33,304 bases of DNA from Apostichopus parvimensis (taxonomy: Eukaryota; Echinodermata; Holothuroidea; Aspidochirotida; Stichopodidae): assembly GCA_000934455.1 (NCBI GenBank), contig KN896287.1:1-33304 (forward strand). The letters run 5' to 3'. Under the pieces are notes generated by a model that saw nothing but the letters and a program-made list of their open reading frames with translations, had not been told where the DNA came from and made no database searches. The translations under genes were made by a program, and so were the position numbers. Positions 1 to 12,840 of this stretch are shown one piece after another (position 1 is the first letter of the stretch; each line of letters starts with the position of its first letter).

Positions 1-3000
1 TGTCATTGTTTACGTTTTCCGAGGATTTCATTCTCAGTTGACCTGACCCCAAGTGAGAATCGGGCATGCGCACTCGTAACTCTGAACTCGCTTATTCTTG
101 CAAATAATAAATCTGAAAACCAATTGTTTTTGAGTTGGTATGGGGTACTAATTCCTATAAACAATTGCCAAACACAGCTGTATGGACTGTGAGTGAAGGT
201 CACTTCAGAAGTTCATAATGCATCCTTCATGGTGGAACTCTACATATTTCCTACAGGAGAAGCCTTTTTGAAATATATATATACTGTGATGCAGCCACAT
301 GTTTATTGAAATTCGAATCTAGCTTTCCTCGAGAAGCCACAAGAGTAGATTGGTCATGAATCCAGCGGAAGGCCGAACGTGCTGTTAGAGCCACACATCA
401 ACCAATCCTGACAGTCGATGGGAAATATGAATTTACTAGGTTATTCACCTCTGGACTGGCTTCTTGAACATTACAATGGCATGACACAATGACACTTGCA
501 CACCTTGATAACATGGATTTGTTTGTATTAGCCATTTTTGGGGGGCATGTTAATGTTCTTTCTCATTCGAGCGTATACCCATCAAGATATTAAATTGACC
601 TACATGAAAGGAAGTCAATGTCGTGGAAGGTATCGTCTGTCTGGCTGTTGGGATATCGACGCAGAAATTTACACCACGGGGAGAACTGCAAGGAGTGAAG
701 TGTAATATTAACTACATGAGTAGATATATCTGAAGAAGTGTTAGGGAATGGATAGGATATTCTGTTTTCTACTCACATATCACCCTAGCAGAGTTGAAAA
801 CTTTTCCTAATGCAAAGCTACAACATGTATTAAATGTGATTTGTATTTCATCTGAAGGATTGATGTGTTTATATCTTAATAAAGGAAACATACAGTTAAA
901 TGCTGTATGTTTGTTTCTTTCTCTAGAGCACTCACTTTTGTTCTGTCGACAACATCCTCTGTCGATTTATAGTCTCACTCGCCTCCAATCTTCATAGAGG
1001 CGGTTGGTGACATCCTTCCCCTCGCAAATTCAATAAACTGTGTGAATTATTGAGTATTTTATTCTATCCTTAAACATTTTGTTGCCCAAACTCATTTTCC
1101 TAATTAAAGACATTTTATGGTATAAATTTAAAGAGCAGATCAAACAATTTTTCCGAGCCTCCTGACTTTTAAAATCATTACTGAACATGAAAACTTTGAC
1201 TCAGTCAAGATTATGACCTTAACCTGTTGGGATCAAAAGAGTATCCAAACATTTATCAAAATTACGAAAAACCTTCCAAAGCTGGTTTAGAAGAGAGTTT
1301 CCACATTGGCTTTTAACATGGTATCTAGAGTGCAGTAATGGTGTGCAGACAGACTGTAAGGGAGGCTTGAATTAATCATTTATTAACCTCAATCATTCTT
1401 GAAACAATGGAAGAAGAATCAGGCAAAATAAATAAGAGAGTTTCTAACTGATCATCTGCAATGTGCAGAGAAACAAACAAAACACCAGTTTGAGAGATAT
1501 GTCAAGTTTCTTGGAAATTTATGAGAAGACAGAATCCGCAGGAGGGATCCAGTCATACCCATTCAGAAGAAATAAATTACGAGTCTTACGGTTAGATTTA
1601 TTAGCAAACGATGTTAAAGCATAACCATGTTTTATTATATTTAGAAAGTCATACTTTTGTCTGAAATAGTAAAGCGATAAGTTTATTAACGGTACTGCTA
1701 CTAAGCTTATATGATTCTGTTGTACTGAATTCTGCAAACTGGAGGTCATGTGATCAAAGATATATCTATATGGGGTGGATCTATTACACCGTACAAAAAG
1801 AGAAAAATACAAAAGAAGACACTGATTCAGAATTAAACTTCTTAGAATGTCTAAAATATTTGTCTCCCATCTTGTCTATGTCTATAGCTTTAACAATTCT
1901 TTTTTCATAGCAGTTTAATTTATTAAAAAGTGACAATTTCTTTACTATCACTTAAACCTATAGGGCTAAGTTCACAGCTACTGTGACATAATAAATTTTA
2001 ATGTTTTGCTAAAAATGAAAAAAGGTAACAGATGTCCACAAAACTTCTTTTCCTAGAAGACTCACTAAAATTTTGTAGACAATGCCATAGTCACAAAACA
2101 CAAAATTAATTTTGAAGTTTGACAGGCTTGGATAAAGTTTGAATGTAACAAGTGCTCTAAATCTGTAACAGATTACCAACATCTCTCACCCCTTAGCACA
2201 TCCCTTAATGATCCCTTACCTACTACCCCTCTCCAAACTTCATGTAACTGATGACTCAATAATTATAATCTTAAACTGCGCACAATAGTTCATATTTTTG
2301 ACATGAGCTCTACACCAATTCTCTCCATCTTTTCTTTATTACTTCCAGTGTAACTCCAAAAAAGAAGAAATAAATTGTGTGGAATGTTAGGAAACCAGTA
2401 AACCTAGAAAACCAAATTTTTGCATGTAAACTGACTGCTTTATCACAGGCGTGCTTGTGGTGGAAGGTTTTTCGGATTTCCTCACGATTTTACCTGGACA
2501 AACTTCACACAAGCACATCAATCACGCAACACAGTGACATGATGGCCAGCATAAAACAATTTAACATCCATCGGCTCAATCATCAACATAAATAACCATC
2601 AACCTATTCTGAGAGACTGGGATCATATTTAGGTTAGTGGGCCATACATTATGCATAAACTTAACTTGGTCAACATCTTACCACCCCCACCCCCCTCCAC
2701 CACCTGACCACAAGTCATTCATATTTTATTGGTTTGTGGAGTAACGAAAGTAAAAGTTTGAACAAAAGTATAGGAGGGAAGGGGATTTAACAGAACGTAC
2801 AGAGATATGTTTAGTGTGTACAATATTTAAATTACAAGGATCTGACATTAAGTCGCTGGTCACCGATGAAATCAGGGCTGAAAGGTTAGCAGAGAAAATG
2901 TACTGGTATTGGATATTAGATATTTAGGAATGATTTTACTAACCTGTCTCTCATGAATCTATATGCACTCCAATATACCTAGCTTACAACAATTGGTAAA

Positions 3001-4972
3001 AATCTTGAGTGTGTTCCCCACTGAGGACATTCATATTACTGTCAAACACGATTGTGCACCGTTTCTACTGTATGCTATATATATGTATATATATATAGGA
3101 ATAACGGAAAAACTGTTAAACGACTATGCTGCATTTAGAGAAAGGCTGGATCTCGAGTGAGATACAATAATTAAATTAGGTAAGTGATTGGGAGTAAAAC
3201 AGCCAATGTTAGGTTTTTGCAGAGCTTTAGAGCAAAACTAGCTCTTCTTCAGTGCATGATCACCAAAAGCGACAAGGAGTAGCAGGAATTGAAACTATTT
3301 TATAGAGAAGAGTGTCGGCATGGTTGTGAAGTCAAAGCGACTTACTATATATGTATATGGATTTTCTAACTTACTTCAATTGGAACGGCCTACAGCTATT
3401 TTCAAGCAGTATCTGCAGAGTGATTTGATTTGCATCGTACATAAAACCTTGAGGAAGTTAGTAGTCTCAACACTTAGTTCAAGACCTAACACATACTTCC
3501 ATACCAGAAGTCCCTAGCCTAGCTTAGTCTGCTTTACATGAAGTGTAGCTGAAGTCATCACTGTCAGTCAAATTCTCTTGATCATACTAACAGAGTATTG
3601 TACTATTTTCTACTTGAATGAACCTGGCAGGAGTAGGGGGAATAAAATTGTTATCAAATGTAACCGAGTACTTTAAACCCAAAGGATTTCTTAGCACGCA
3701 TCTCAAGTTACACAGCTGGTCACAAATGGCATCTCATTGTGTAAACTTTTATCTGTGAGAAAACAAAATTTGGGGTTTCCAGAACACATAAAATAGTGTT
3801 TGTTTTCAACCTATCAATTTTTTTTTGCCTACTATTAAAATGAAGAGTGAACTGTCTTTAATACCAAGGGCAAATCTGTGACCGTTCTGACGTTACTGAA
3901 ACAATAAAGGATTTTAGCGGCTCCCAATTGTTTGATCTACCTTAGATCTCAATTTCCCACGAGACCACTAATTTTTATTTTAAAAATTCCGATTTTGAAG
4001 TAATTCTTACAGTTGCCAGATGATCTTGATGTGTGTTCGAAATAGGAGACTTCTCTGTCCCAGAATAAATCTTACAAAAACAAAAATATTTCCAAGGGTT
4101 ACGTATAAAACTCTGCATCGTAAAACTAAATTACGAGACACAAAATGATTGGGTCCACCTCTTTATATAGAACTACAATGTATTAAGTTCCAAAGTTTTG
4201 GATCAATTTTTGTAAAATATTTACCCGAGGTTATATAACTACATTGAAGACGTTCTCACAATGGGATGTTTTGTGCAGAAATGTTTAAGATCAGTGTTGG
4301 ACACAAATATGATGGAAACATTATAGTCCAGATTTTTAACAAGGTCCTTACATATTCACTGAATTCCAATCAGAGTTTTTGCTTGGTGAGTGAAGTAATT
4401 TAGTCTAATTTTCAAAAAAAAAAGGGAACCTGGTAGTGTTGAATAAAACAAAGCCCGGCCTAAACATCTGGAAGTTGAACATTTTTGAAAAATAAGAAAT
4501 TGTCAATTTTTGTCAGTTAAGTTTGAGCGTCAACTGTAAATAAAGCGATTCACCTATTAATTGTAAAACTCTTTCAATTACTTTGTGGCTTGATAGAAGT
4601 AGCTTTGCTAAAACAATCAAAAAGTTTCACCGTTTGATGTCGGACAATCAGGTATAGTGAACTACATTCGGAAAGTGTGCAGACCAATGTGGACTTGTGT
4701 ATTACAGAGAGGTTTTCCTGTACAATAGTTAATTGCAACTTTCATTACAGTAACTATGTTAAATTAAAGTGTTGACCTTAAAACTTACATACTGTATGTA
4801 CAACAGAAAAATCCACATTTTTAAGCAACTTTAAATAAACAATTATAAAACAGTAGAATTATGTACAGCTAAACCAACAAAGCTCAACTATTGAAGATGA
4901 ACAACAGAAACATTTACTCACAGAAACAATTAATAAACTTTAACCCTTTCTCCGTTCATCTCCTAATCTCCG
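1..4972. other. non-coding, no gene seen
   Basis: AT-rich DNA with scattered low-complexity tracts: TA dinucleotides at about 272-283 and 3077-3098, a C-rich stretch near 2685-2700, a T run near 3819-3826 and an A run near 4416-4425. A weak 6-bp stem hairpin (CGCCTC/GAGGCG) lies at 980-1002. One half of a dispersed 17-bp repeat lies at 4056-4072. No protein domain, tRNA or other RNA gene was recognised. Confidence 0.5.
4056..4072 (+). repeat. dispersed 17-bp repeat, copy 1
   Basis: TGTCCCAGAATAAATCT occurs here and again at 21466-21482. With four upstream bases included the match is 20 of 21. Possibly the conserved part of two diverged copies of an interspersed element; no full element was recognised. 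Confidence 0.5.
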
Positions 4973-4989
4973 CCCCCCCCCCCCCCCCC
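4973..4989. repeat. poly(C) homopolymer, 17 bases
   Basis: Uninterrupted run of 17 C on the plus strand, the longest of seven C or G runs of at least 10 bases in the left part of the window. Confidence 0.95.
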
Positions 4990-5392
4990 ACAAAGATCAA
5001 GTAAATACTTTAATACGTCTGTCAACCTCTTATATAGGAAAGTTCCGAGGATGACATTAAAATCAAATTCAACCACTTTTACTGCGCCGTCACAAAGAAG
5101 TTTCTTAAGGAATTAAAAGTTATCTGACAGAGCTGAAAGGGTATACATACAAAAAAGCTAATCTTTATCAAGCCCTAGATGCATTCCTATTTCCTACTAA
5201 CATTAGTACAAGTTTCATGATCCACTTGACAACATTTTATGGACTACAACATTGGTTAAAGTGGATTCTGAAGACAGATTGAAAGATATCACCACTTGAG
5301 ACGTGATCACGGAAGGGAGAAAATATTTAGGAAGCCAAAGTAGCATGGTTTTACGGAGACTCCACACATACAGTGATCCATCAACAGGTAAA

Positions 5393-5403
5393 GGGGGGGG
5401 GGG
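5393..5403. repeat. poly(G) homopolymer, 11 bases
   Basis: Run of 11 G on the plus strand, about 400 bp from the 17-base C run and in the opposite orientation. The two could pair in single-stranded DNA, though that is speculative. Confidence 0.95.
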
Positions 5404-6606
5404 AGAGGCAGTAAAATAAAAACTGTGTACATACAGACTAATGTTCATCCATGGAAACACAAAATTCTCAAGTCTCCATATGATTTGTTAAACCATCTGA
5501 TAACATTGGACAATGTTCAAGTCAGTCCTTGGACGGAAGCAAAGTACTATGGTCTGCATCATGGAGACTTTTGAAACAATAAATAATAGGTATATATTAA
5601 ATATAACCTGCTTTCTTTACAGAGAATTCACAATTCTTATAGGTAGATTTTAAGTAGTGTGTTTTAATTTCAAAATGGATACAAATGGAAGATTCTGAGT
5701 TGCAAAGTAACAATGCAAAATTTGTTTAAATCCATCACTTGTGCTAAACTTTTGAAATACATACATGTATACATGAATGTACACATGCATGCCCTTTAAT
5801 GTTTCTCAATACACACATAGTTTAAAATGGATGGGAGCAAAATCTACTCTCATGCAGGTTTTCCCCGGCACGTTTTTAATGTTTTTTAGAAAGAATTATT
5901 GTCAGCAGTCACAGCTCCTACATAAACATGCCCTAAGACACCCCTTTGAGCTTATCACTTTGTTAGGAACTAAATGATCCATTACATAAACCGAAAAGTG
6001 TCACACACATAAATTGCAACCTATAGACTCTAACCCTGTTTGACACTCATTTTTCATTTAAAAACATTTATAACGCTGTCTAGATTGTACACAGACAAAG
6101 TAAGAAAACAACAAATTGCCAACAAAACAATACTAAAAACTATAAACTTCAAGGTTATTTACAATTCCTTACTTTGGAGAATATTAATTAGCAATGTGCA
6201 TAAAATAAAAACATAATACTGTCAGTTCATTGAGTTCATTACTTTTAAGTCTCTTCCAAACACATTGTACTGTGCCTTATCAAATTCTTTGCCACTATGG
6301 AAGGCCAAATATTTCAAAACCAGACAATGATCAGTCACTTCAAATGTAGGAGAAAGCATATTCTTTTTGTCCACAGAAGCGTTCTGAACACACATTGTGC
6401 CTCTCACTGATGACATCATGTCTAGAACTACGTGTAGTGTATGTTATTTTATATGACAGAGAATGCCGATGACTTTTAGTTTACCGGCAAAGAGCCCAAG
6501 CAACAAATAGACAATATATTATATTTACTGTATTTGAAAGGAGCCTTGACTCATAGTAAAAGCATAAATTGTGCATGGACGTTAATATATCTGGCAGTAC
6601 TACTAC

Positions 6607-6621
6607 GTTGTTGTTGTTGTT
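6607..6621. repeat. (GTT)5 microsatellite
   Basis: Five perfect GTT units on the plus strand. A simple sequence repeat in non-coding DNA. Confidence 0.85.
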
Positions 6622-7319
6622 AGAGAGATATAAAGCACTGTAGGCTTAATTGTACCAGGAAGATGCACTTAGTTCAGTGTAAATGTAAATGTGTATAGTA
6701 TATACATTTGAATCAAGTTGAAAGTGTGGCTGACTTTAGGGCTAAACCCAGAATGCAATTTAAGGTTGTTCTGCAGTCGACTAGTGATTGATAAAGAGCT
6801 CTTCTGATGGGTTGTATTATTGCATATATTTCAGAGTGAATGAGTCATAAAAAATGAATATGTGCATAAAGTATCCATGTACATTACCACAAGTTAGATA
6901 CATGTGTGAAATCAACGTGACAGGGTTGCTAAGGTATTGTACTGTTTAAGGGGAAGTCGGGGATCCATCTCAGAATTTAAATTAAATATACTGTACGATC
7001 AAAGATTCACATCAATGGCTCAAATATTAAAAATTCAAAAAAGGGAATAAACAGATGTCTACTTAGATATTAAAATTATTCCTTCGGTATATCGTTTCGG
7101 CTTGTCATGATGATCAACATATTTGTTCATATATTTCTTAATAAGGGATAGTTGTGGAGAGTTTCATACAAAAACAAACAAATCCTTAGAAGAACTTATC
7201 TTAGTGTGTGATCAGTATGTTTTTGATATGATATTGAATTGAAAGAGATTTTCAGTGAATAATGATGGTCTTACACCCACAACAGCGACTCAATATTAAA
7301 AAGGAATGAACCAAACAGA

Positions 7320-7333
7320 CCCCCCCCCCCCCC
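7320..7333. repeat. poly(C) homopolymer, 14 bases
   Basis: Uninterrupted run of 14 C on the plus strand in an AT-rich setting. Confidence 0.95.
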
Positions 7334-7809
7334 ACAATGAGTTATCAAAGGTATTGTACATCCATCATGTAAACAAATCTAGCATGTTTGGAGCAAGACT
7401 ACATGGTCATATGTGTGTCCTACTGCCTGCAATACCTTAACAATGTTAATCTATGTACAGTTATTGATTTAGGACACAACACTCAATATAAAGACTGTGT
7501 TAGGCTAGCTAGTTTACACAATACAGGAGATTTATATTTAATGAACGTATTTCAAATAAAGAAACTTGAGCTATAACAAAACTACCAGAATTGTGGATTA
7601 ACACTAATTTCATGACATCTTCAAAGTAAAATGAATAGCTCACACCCAGATGAAAATTTCACTTAGAAAATGTTTTCTTATCAAGTGTCATTCAACTGTA
7701 GCAAGAGAGGGTCAGTGTCCAGCGGTCAGTGTTGGCGATTCCCTTATTTCTCATAGCTAATAACATAGGAAAGCCTGCATAACTCTGAGGTGAACAGTCC
7801 TTTCAAGAG

Positions 7810-7825
7810 TTTTTTTTTTTTTTTT
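7810..7825. repeat. poly(T) homopolymer, 16 bases
   Basis: Run of 16 T on the plus strand followed by AAACC. It could be the A-tail relic of a minus-strand retroposon, but no element body was recognised next to it. Confidence 0.9.
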
Positions 7826-8345
7826 AAACCCAGCTTCTCTGACAAAGGCTTACCATTCAAAGGAGAGTGATCACGGTAGCCAATGGAGCGAAACCTCTTT
7901 GTGTTTCACAAGTTCTTAAGGTGATAATCATCAAGAGATTAGACTATTAAAGAAACAATAATACTAAAAAACTTGTATTTTAAAAAAGAGCAGTGGTTTA
8001 GGTGAAAATGTCATGGCCTTATTAGCAATACTTAGTAATCTCTTGTATGAGGGTAATGAATAACACATTGATACCAGTATTAGTGTATAAAAAATCAAAG
8101 GAAAAAAACCCTCCATTTTTTCTTATGTTTTCTTTCTTTTCTGGACATGTCTATAGCAGAACTGGAGGGTTCTTTGGATGTGAACAATAAAGTTTACTCA
8201 GCAAGCTCATCAAAATTAAACGGCAAATTTAACATAGCTGTAGGATTTTTGAAAGCATTGAAAATCATTAAAACCTCTGTCAATATTGCTTTCCTCTTTC
8301 CAAATATGGGTGGTTTATAACATACTATGTACAAAAGATTTCTTT

Positions 8346-8370
8346 GGGGGGAGGGGGGAGAGGGGAGGGG
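8346..8370 (+). repeat. G-rich tract, G-quadruplex motif
   Basis: Pattern G6-A-G6-A-G-A-G4-A-G4 on the plus strand. This satisfies the classical four-run quadruplex rule with one- to three-base loops. For a minus-strand transcript the G-rich strand is the template. Confidence 0.8.
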
Positions 8371-9764
8371 AAAATATAATGCTTCACACAGGTGTCATCA
8401 ATAACTCTTACTCCCTCAAAACACTTTTGTGTCATAATTTATGAACTTAGAAACTTGCAGATGTTCTTTTCAAATCACCAAACACAAATTTGTAAGCCAA
8501 CAATGTTGACAGTAATTTCACACCTCACGGGACAGACCCACAAAATGACTGTGCTGTTTAATAACGTCAGACAAAGAATTTGTTCGCTGTTGAAGCAGAC
8601 CTGAAAACTGAAATGAATATTCATGACTGCCTATTATCAAAAATATATAGAAAGAAACGTGCCCTGAAGCACGCCACTATCTGCTACAAGTAATTATGCA
8701 GTTTATACAGTTCAAGATAACCAGCAGAAATCCAACCGATATATGCTGCTTTGTACCTGTGTTTTCTGCGAGGATGTTTACTTTACTTTCAATTGTATTG
8801 TCATATTGTGGTAGGGCACGTGTGGCTAGACTAGCTAGCTGGCCCCAGTGGACTTTCCGATTTGCTTGGAAAAGAAAAACATCAAATTGAATAGCCCATT
8901 TAATTGCAAAGAGTTAGAATTTCGTTTCTGAACCGCAACTGGAAAACCTCAGTTCCTGTCTTGATAGTTTTTCCATTCATAGATCTATGTCATTCTTCCC
9001 AAGAGGTGCCAGTTGAAAAAATACTAGAGGCACGTAAATTGACTGAAGAAGACTCCTACAATGTGTCAGTCAAGTAACAGTAGCTGTGTCATTTCTAACA
9101 CTATTATAAAAGCTTGTCAATTCTCTGAGTCTGATCCATTATGTTTCTTAACAATTCAATGTCTAAGATCAGTACTACAGAAAACAGAGAAGTTCAATAA
9201 ATATTAGGTTTCAACATTGAGTTATCTCATGCGACAAGAGAACAAAATTCCTTTTGACTAATTATGTAAAATCTCACACTTTTACTTTTAGCCTTGCATA
9301 CAAGCGGTCGAGCATTTTGGAAATCTACTTGAGTACTCCTGCAAGCTCGCACGTAGAACTTAGCGCTATCACTCAGTGCATTCTTCTTATATGCTCGTAC
9401 TGAACCTGTTGTACACTGTACAACAATTCTGCATTCGAGTAACTCTAAAACTTTTAACCCTTATAGTCCTTCCAATTGATCCTCTGACTAAATAAAGTTG
9501 TCTCAAAAAGTTCTTTCCCCTCTCTTGGAGTCACTCTGTAAGAAGATAACTGGCTCACGTTTAATGAAGTAAAACTCTCTACGGGTGGTTCTACCTTCTC
9601 CTCATCAATTCATGAAACATCACCAGCAGGACATCTTCCTATTGTTTCAATTCCAACTGATTGACATATCTTCATATTTCATCTCGCCCATTGTTTTTTT
9701 TTACTTTACTGAATCGACTAACGAAACCTCGAAATGTGGGTCAATCTTTTCCGACTCTTTCGCT

Positions 9765-9800
9765 CCCTGCGCAAGGATCGGAACTGATCTTCTCGCAGGG
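9765..9800. repeat. imperfect hairpin
   Basis: CCCTGCG at 9765-9771 pairs perfectly with CGCAGGG at 9794-9800. Within the loop, AAG and GATC pair again with GATC and CTT around a six-base apical loop, giving about 14 paired bases over 36 nt. The GC-rich stem stands out from the AT-rich surroundings. No known RNA family was recognised. Confidence 0.4.
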
Positions 9801-10395
9801 ATTTGAAGAACGGAATAGTATTAATGGTTTTATCGCAGCTGTGTTTTTACAACATGAAGGCATGCAACCAAATACCACTTACGTTAGAGACTATCTGGTG
9901 AGTCTTACGCTCGTCCAAGTCTTCACTGAAAGCAAAATATGTTATTTTCTAAAAGGTTAAATGTTCCAAGAGAAACTTTAAAATTCTTTCACTTTTGATA
10001 AAAATCAAGCATAGCAAAAGATACCACCCTGTAAGCCCCCATTGACATTCAGTACAAATACATTGTGATTTAGGATTATAACATACCAGTCCAGTATAAA
10101 CAGATACAAACTAAATAAAAGTTGAACTGAATTTTTCTTTTCTCTATTTATATCTTTCATTTTCACATCATGATCTGAAATGATACCTGACCTGTCCATT
10201 GAGTGAACTGCATTATGATATGAGTTTATATATTTTTATTTTGGCTGTTTGTGAGTACTCAGAAGTTCTGTTCCTCAAAGCTGATCTAGCACCCTACTAA
10301 CCATGTAACTTAAACTAAACAAAAGATGACAATAGTTGATTGTTTGGGTTCGTTGTTCCATACAGCTATATATACACAGTATGTAAAGTACATGT

Positions 10396-10709
10396 AAGGA
10401 AGAAGAGGGAGAAGAGGAGAGGGAAGGAGGGTAGGGGAGGGAGGGTAGATAGGGTAGGGGAGGGAGGGAAGAAGGGTAGGGGAGGATAGGGGAGGGAGGG
10501 TAGGGGAGGGTAGAGTGGGGAGGGTAGGAGAGGGATGGTAGCGATGGTAGAGGAGGGAAGGGAGGGTAGGGGAGGGAGGGAGGGGCGGGAGGGTAGGGGA
10601 GGGAGGATAGGAGAGGGAGGGTAGAGGAGGGAGGATAGGGGAAGGAGGGGAGGGTAGTGAAGACAGGGGAGGGAGGATAGGGGAGGGAGGGTAAGGGTGG
10701 AGAGGGGAA
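10396..10709. repeat. polypurine G-rich minisatellite
   Basis: About 310 bp almost entirely of G and A on the plus strand with sparse T and rare C. It is built from degenerate ~14-bp units around GGGTAGGGGAGGGA, plus GGATAGGGGAGG variants. It can form multiple G-quadruplexes and triplex (H-DNA) structures. The 154-codon minus-strand open frame over it (Pro/Ser/Leu/Tyr repeats) is a translation of the repeat, not a gene. Its T and C interruptions suggest an old, diverging array. Confidence 0.9.
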
Positions 10710-10978
10710 TTTCAACAGCAGAGATTCAAATGAATACAACTACTATACACTGTACAATAGCTGGATCTGAATGGCCAGAATGAGAAGAATTTAAGTTTTC
10801 TTTTTAACCAACTTCATGTTTATACAGTTTCATTGGGAGAAGTGACTGGCTGATTTAAACATGCAAAAGTGAAAATGCAGCTAAAATCATAAAACTTACT
10901 GGTTTATATATTTACGAGTGACGAGCTTACCTGTCTCCTCACAACCTTAGCACCTCATTCTACCGTGTCTAGTATGCC

Positions 10979-11001
10979 CTGGTAATCTTTTAACACTGTG
11001 C
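10979..11001 (+). repeat. dispersed 23-bp repeat, copy 1
   Basis: CTGGTAATCTTTTAACACTG followed by TGC; it matches 21951-21973 at 21 of 23 bases in the same orientation. Such a match is unlikely by chance in a window this size, so a diverged interspersed repeat is plausible. Confidence 0.5.
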
Positions 11002-11054
11002 AGCTAAAAGGACAAATATTCTACAAGAAAGCAAACAAAGTCATAAACCATGTT

Positions 11055-11070
11055 CCTCCAGGGGGCACTA
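11055..11070 (+). promoter_or_regulatory. CTCF-like insulator motif
   Basis: CCTCCAGGGGGCACTA matches the bilaterian CTCF core (CC..CAGGGGGC.CTA type) at nearly every informative base. CTCF zinc-finger specificity is widely conserved in bilaterians. Within a presumed large intron such a site could anchor a chromatin loop or insulator. One motif without occupancy data is suggestive only. Confidence 0.35.
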
Positions 11071-12016
11071 ATCAGACAGAATTCCACATCTGCGATGATG
11101 AAATATGCCGTGGAAGTTGACATTACTAAATTTGATCATTTCTTCTACGAAATACGACTGTGGTCGAGCAAATCAATTCCTCCACTACCTTACTCATACA
11201 TGATACATTGGGCCGACACTTCGACACAACTGGGAGTTAGTTACGACTTGAAGGCCTGCGGTATTTTCCGAGATCTAATTCCTTTAAACAAAAGCTAACG
11301 AGACACCGCAATAACAATTCCTCCTATAAAACCCGTCATCACAAGCCCATCGGTCAATGGCACAAAGCTACAAGGCCAGGATATAAAGTTTTTTGTGTTT
11401 TTTTTATACAATTTTCGGACCATTAAATAGAGCAGCAAAACCATCCAATTATTTGCTATAAAAAGTTTGAAAGTCTTTCTATGACCTCAGTTAAGGACAA
11501 ATCCATAACCCAACCCATACTACCTCACAATGTGTACATGAACTTCCCATACTATAGGACCACAGTACGGTATAATATACTTCCCGTCTACCTTGTCACG
11601 TTCTAACAAAAGACTATTCGAGTGAAAATCCTTGGCATAATTTACAACCTAGATCGTTAAAGTATCAAAAGCCCTGTTGGCAAAGATAACTTCCAGATTG
11701 AGTGTGTTTTAATGATCTCCAATTAAAAAGGACTTGTTATATATAGCAATTTTCAACAACTAATTATCAATTACTGGGAGAGCAGGTCAGTTAATGTCAT
11801 TCAGTTGTTGGTCAAATTTAAACATTGCCATGGCCTGGGCATACTTTGTGAACGTTAATTTATAGGATTTAAAAAGAATTGCGCCATTGCGGGGCCTGTG
11901 ATTTCAATATTTACCATGTTCATTTCCCTTGATGAACTAGGACATTGTTTTTTATTTAAGGCCAGTTTATGAATATCAAAGCACCCTGAATTTATGAGCA
12001 CTACACCTCACAGTTT

Positions 12017-12040
12017 GGTGGGGGAGGGGCAGGGAGGGGG
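12017..12040 (+). repeat. G-rich tract, G-quadruplex motif
   Basis: Pattern GGT-G5-A-G4-CA-G3-A-G5 on the plus strand: four G runs of at least three bases with loops of one or two bases, a compact quadruplex motif. Confidence 0.8.
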
Positions 12041-12772
12041 AGAGACAGTGACTGAAATTCTTTTCCAATCTTAACTGCAGTTTGCTTTTCTATAGGAAAG
12101 GAAAAGGTTGTTTCCACAGATTTTAAATCCCACCTGAGTCTTCAAAATTTTATTACGAATGATAAAGGTTATATAATGACTATGGTGATGCAAAGTCTAG
12201 AAGCATTGCTTGTTGGTACTGATAATTTATGCATAAGAGTGGAAGAGTAGCTCTCTCAACCTATAACATTGGCGACCAGAGTTTCCCATAAAGCTATGAT
12301 GACCAAATATCCATGCCTTGAGCACCCTCCCAGGTGGACATGCGCGCGTTACATATCACCATTATTATTATCATTATTATTCAATAGAGACTAAGTTTCC
12401 AAACCACTTGAATACTGAAAGCATTGGCAACGTGTAATTTTCACAGTATTGTGGACATTCAAACATATAAATCTAGCAATTTGTAGACCATTCTACACTT
12501 CTCCTTGAGCGTTCCTATCTAACCGATTGACAAATGGTTCAAGTAGTTCCATTGATATTTATTGATGACTTAGTCTTTAATGATAAGTAATATCGTTTAT
12601 TGAAAAATTGGACAATTCCGATATCACATAAGTATTTTTTTTTTAAATCTTCCACAGGTGCAACTTGGGCAGCAGAAACCTCTCTGGAAGTTTAAACTAT
12701 GCAGAGAGAGGCTGGGTCATATTATCAAGAGCTATCTCCTTTATAGAAGAGTACATAAATAGTTCAGCCTCC

Positions 12773-12840
12773 TTTTAAAATAGGGTCACCTATTTAAATT
12801 TAAATTTAAATTTAAATTTAAATTTAAAATAGGGTCACCT
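12773..12840. repeat. (TTTAAA)6 palindrome flanked by an 18-bp direct repeat
   Basis: Positions 12793-12828 are six perfect TTTAAA units, a 36-bp self-complementary tract. It is bracketed by TTTTAAAATAGGGTCACCT (12773-12791) and TTTAAAATAGGGTCACCT (12823-12840). CCTAT on the left and ATAGG on the right extend the near-palindrome. The arrangement can extrude as a cruciform and probably grew by slippage within a small duplication. The flanks also resemble nuclear-receptor half sites (GGGTCA), which may be coincidence. Confidence 0.85.

Larger units (their letters stand above)
5404..10395. other. non-coding, no gene seen
   Basis: AT-rich DNA with a GTT microsatellite (6607-6621), a C14 run (7320-7333), a T16 run (7810-7825), a G-rich quadruplex motif (8346-8370) and a hairpin (9765-9800). 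Two overlapping plus-strand open frames at 9585-9960 have no recognisable domain and are probably chance. Confidence 0.5.
10710..12772. other. non-coding, no gene seen; contains a CTCF-like motif
   Basis: Contains one half of a dispersed 23-bp repeat (10979-11001), a CTCF-like motif (11055-11070), an 82-codon plus-strand ATG frame (11050-11298) with no recognisable domain, a T run (about 11395-11405), a quadruplex motif (12017-12040) and a short ATT/ATC microsatellite (about 12360-12380). No supported gene. Confidence 0.45.

Noticed and set aside
10275..10739. 154-codon minus-strand open frame rich in Pro, Ser, Leu and Tyr
   Set aside because: It is a translation of the purine minisatellite; low complexity explains its lack of stops.
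10928..10990. Minus-strand donor-like ACAG|GTAAG with an acceptor-like CAG upstream
   Set aside because: All three frames of the implied exon contain stops, so it could only be non-coding; no further support.
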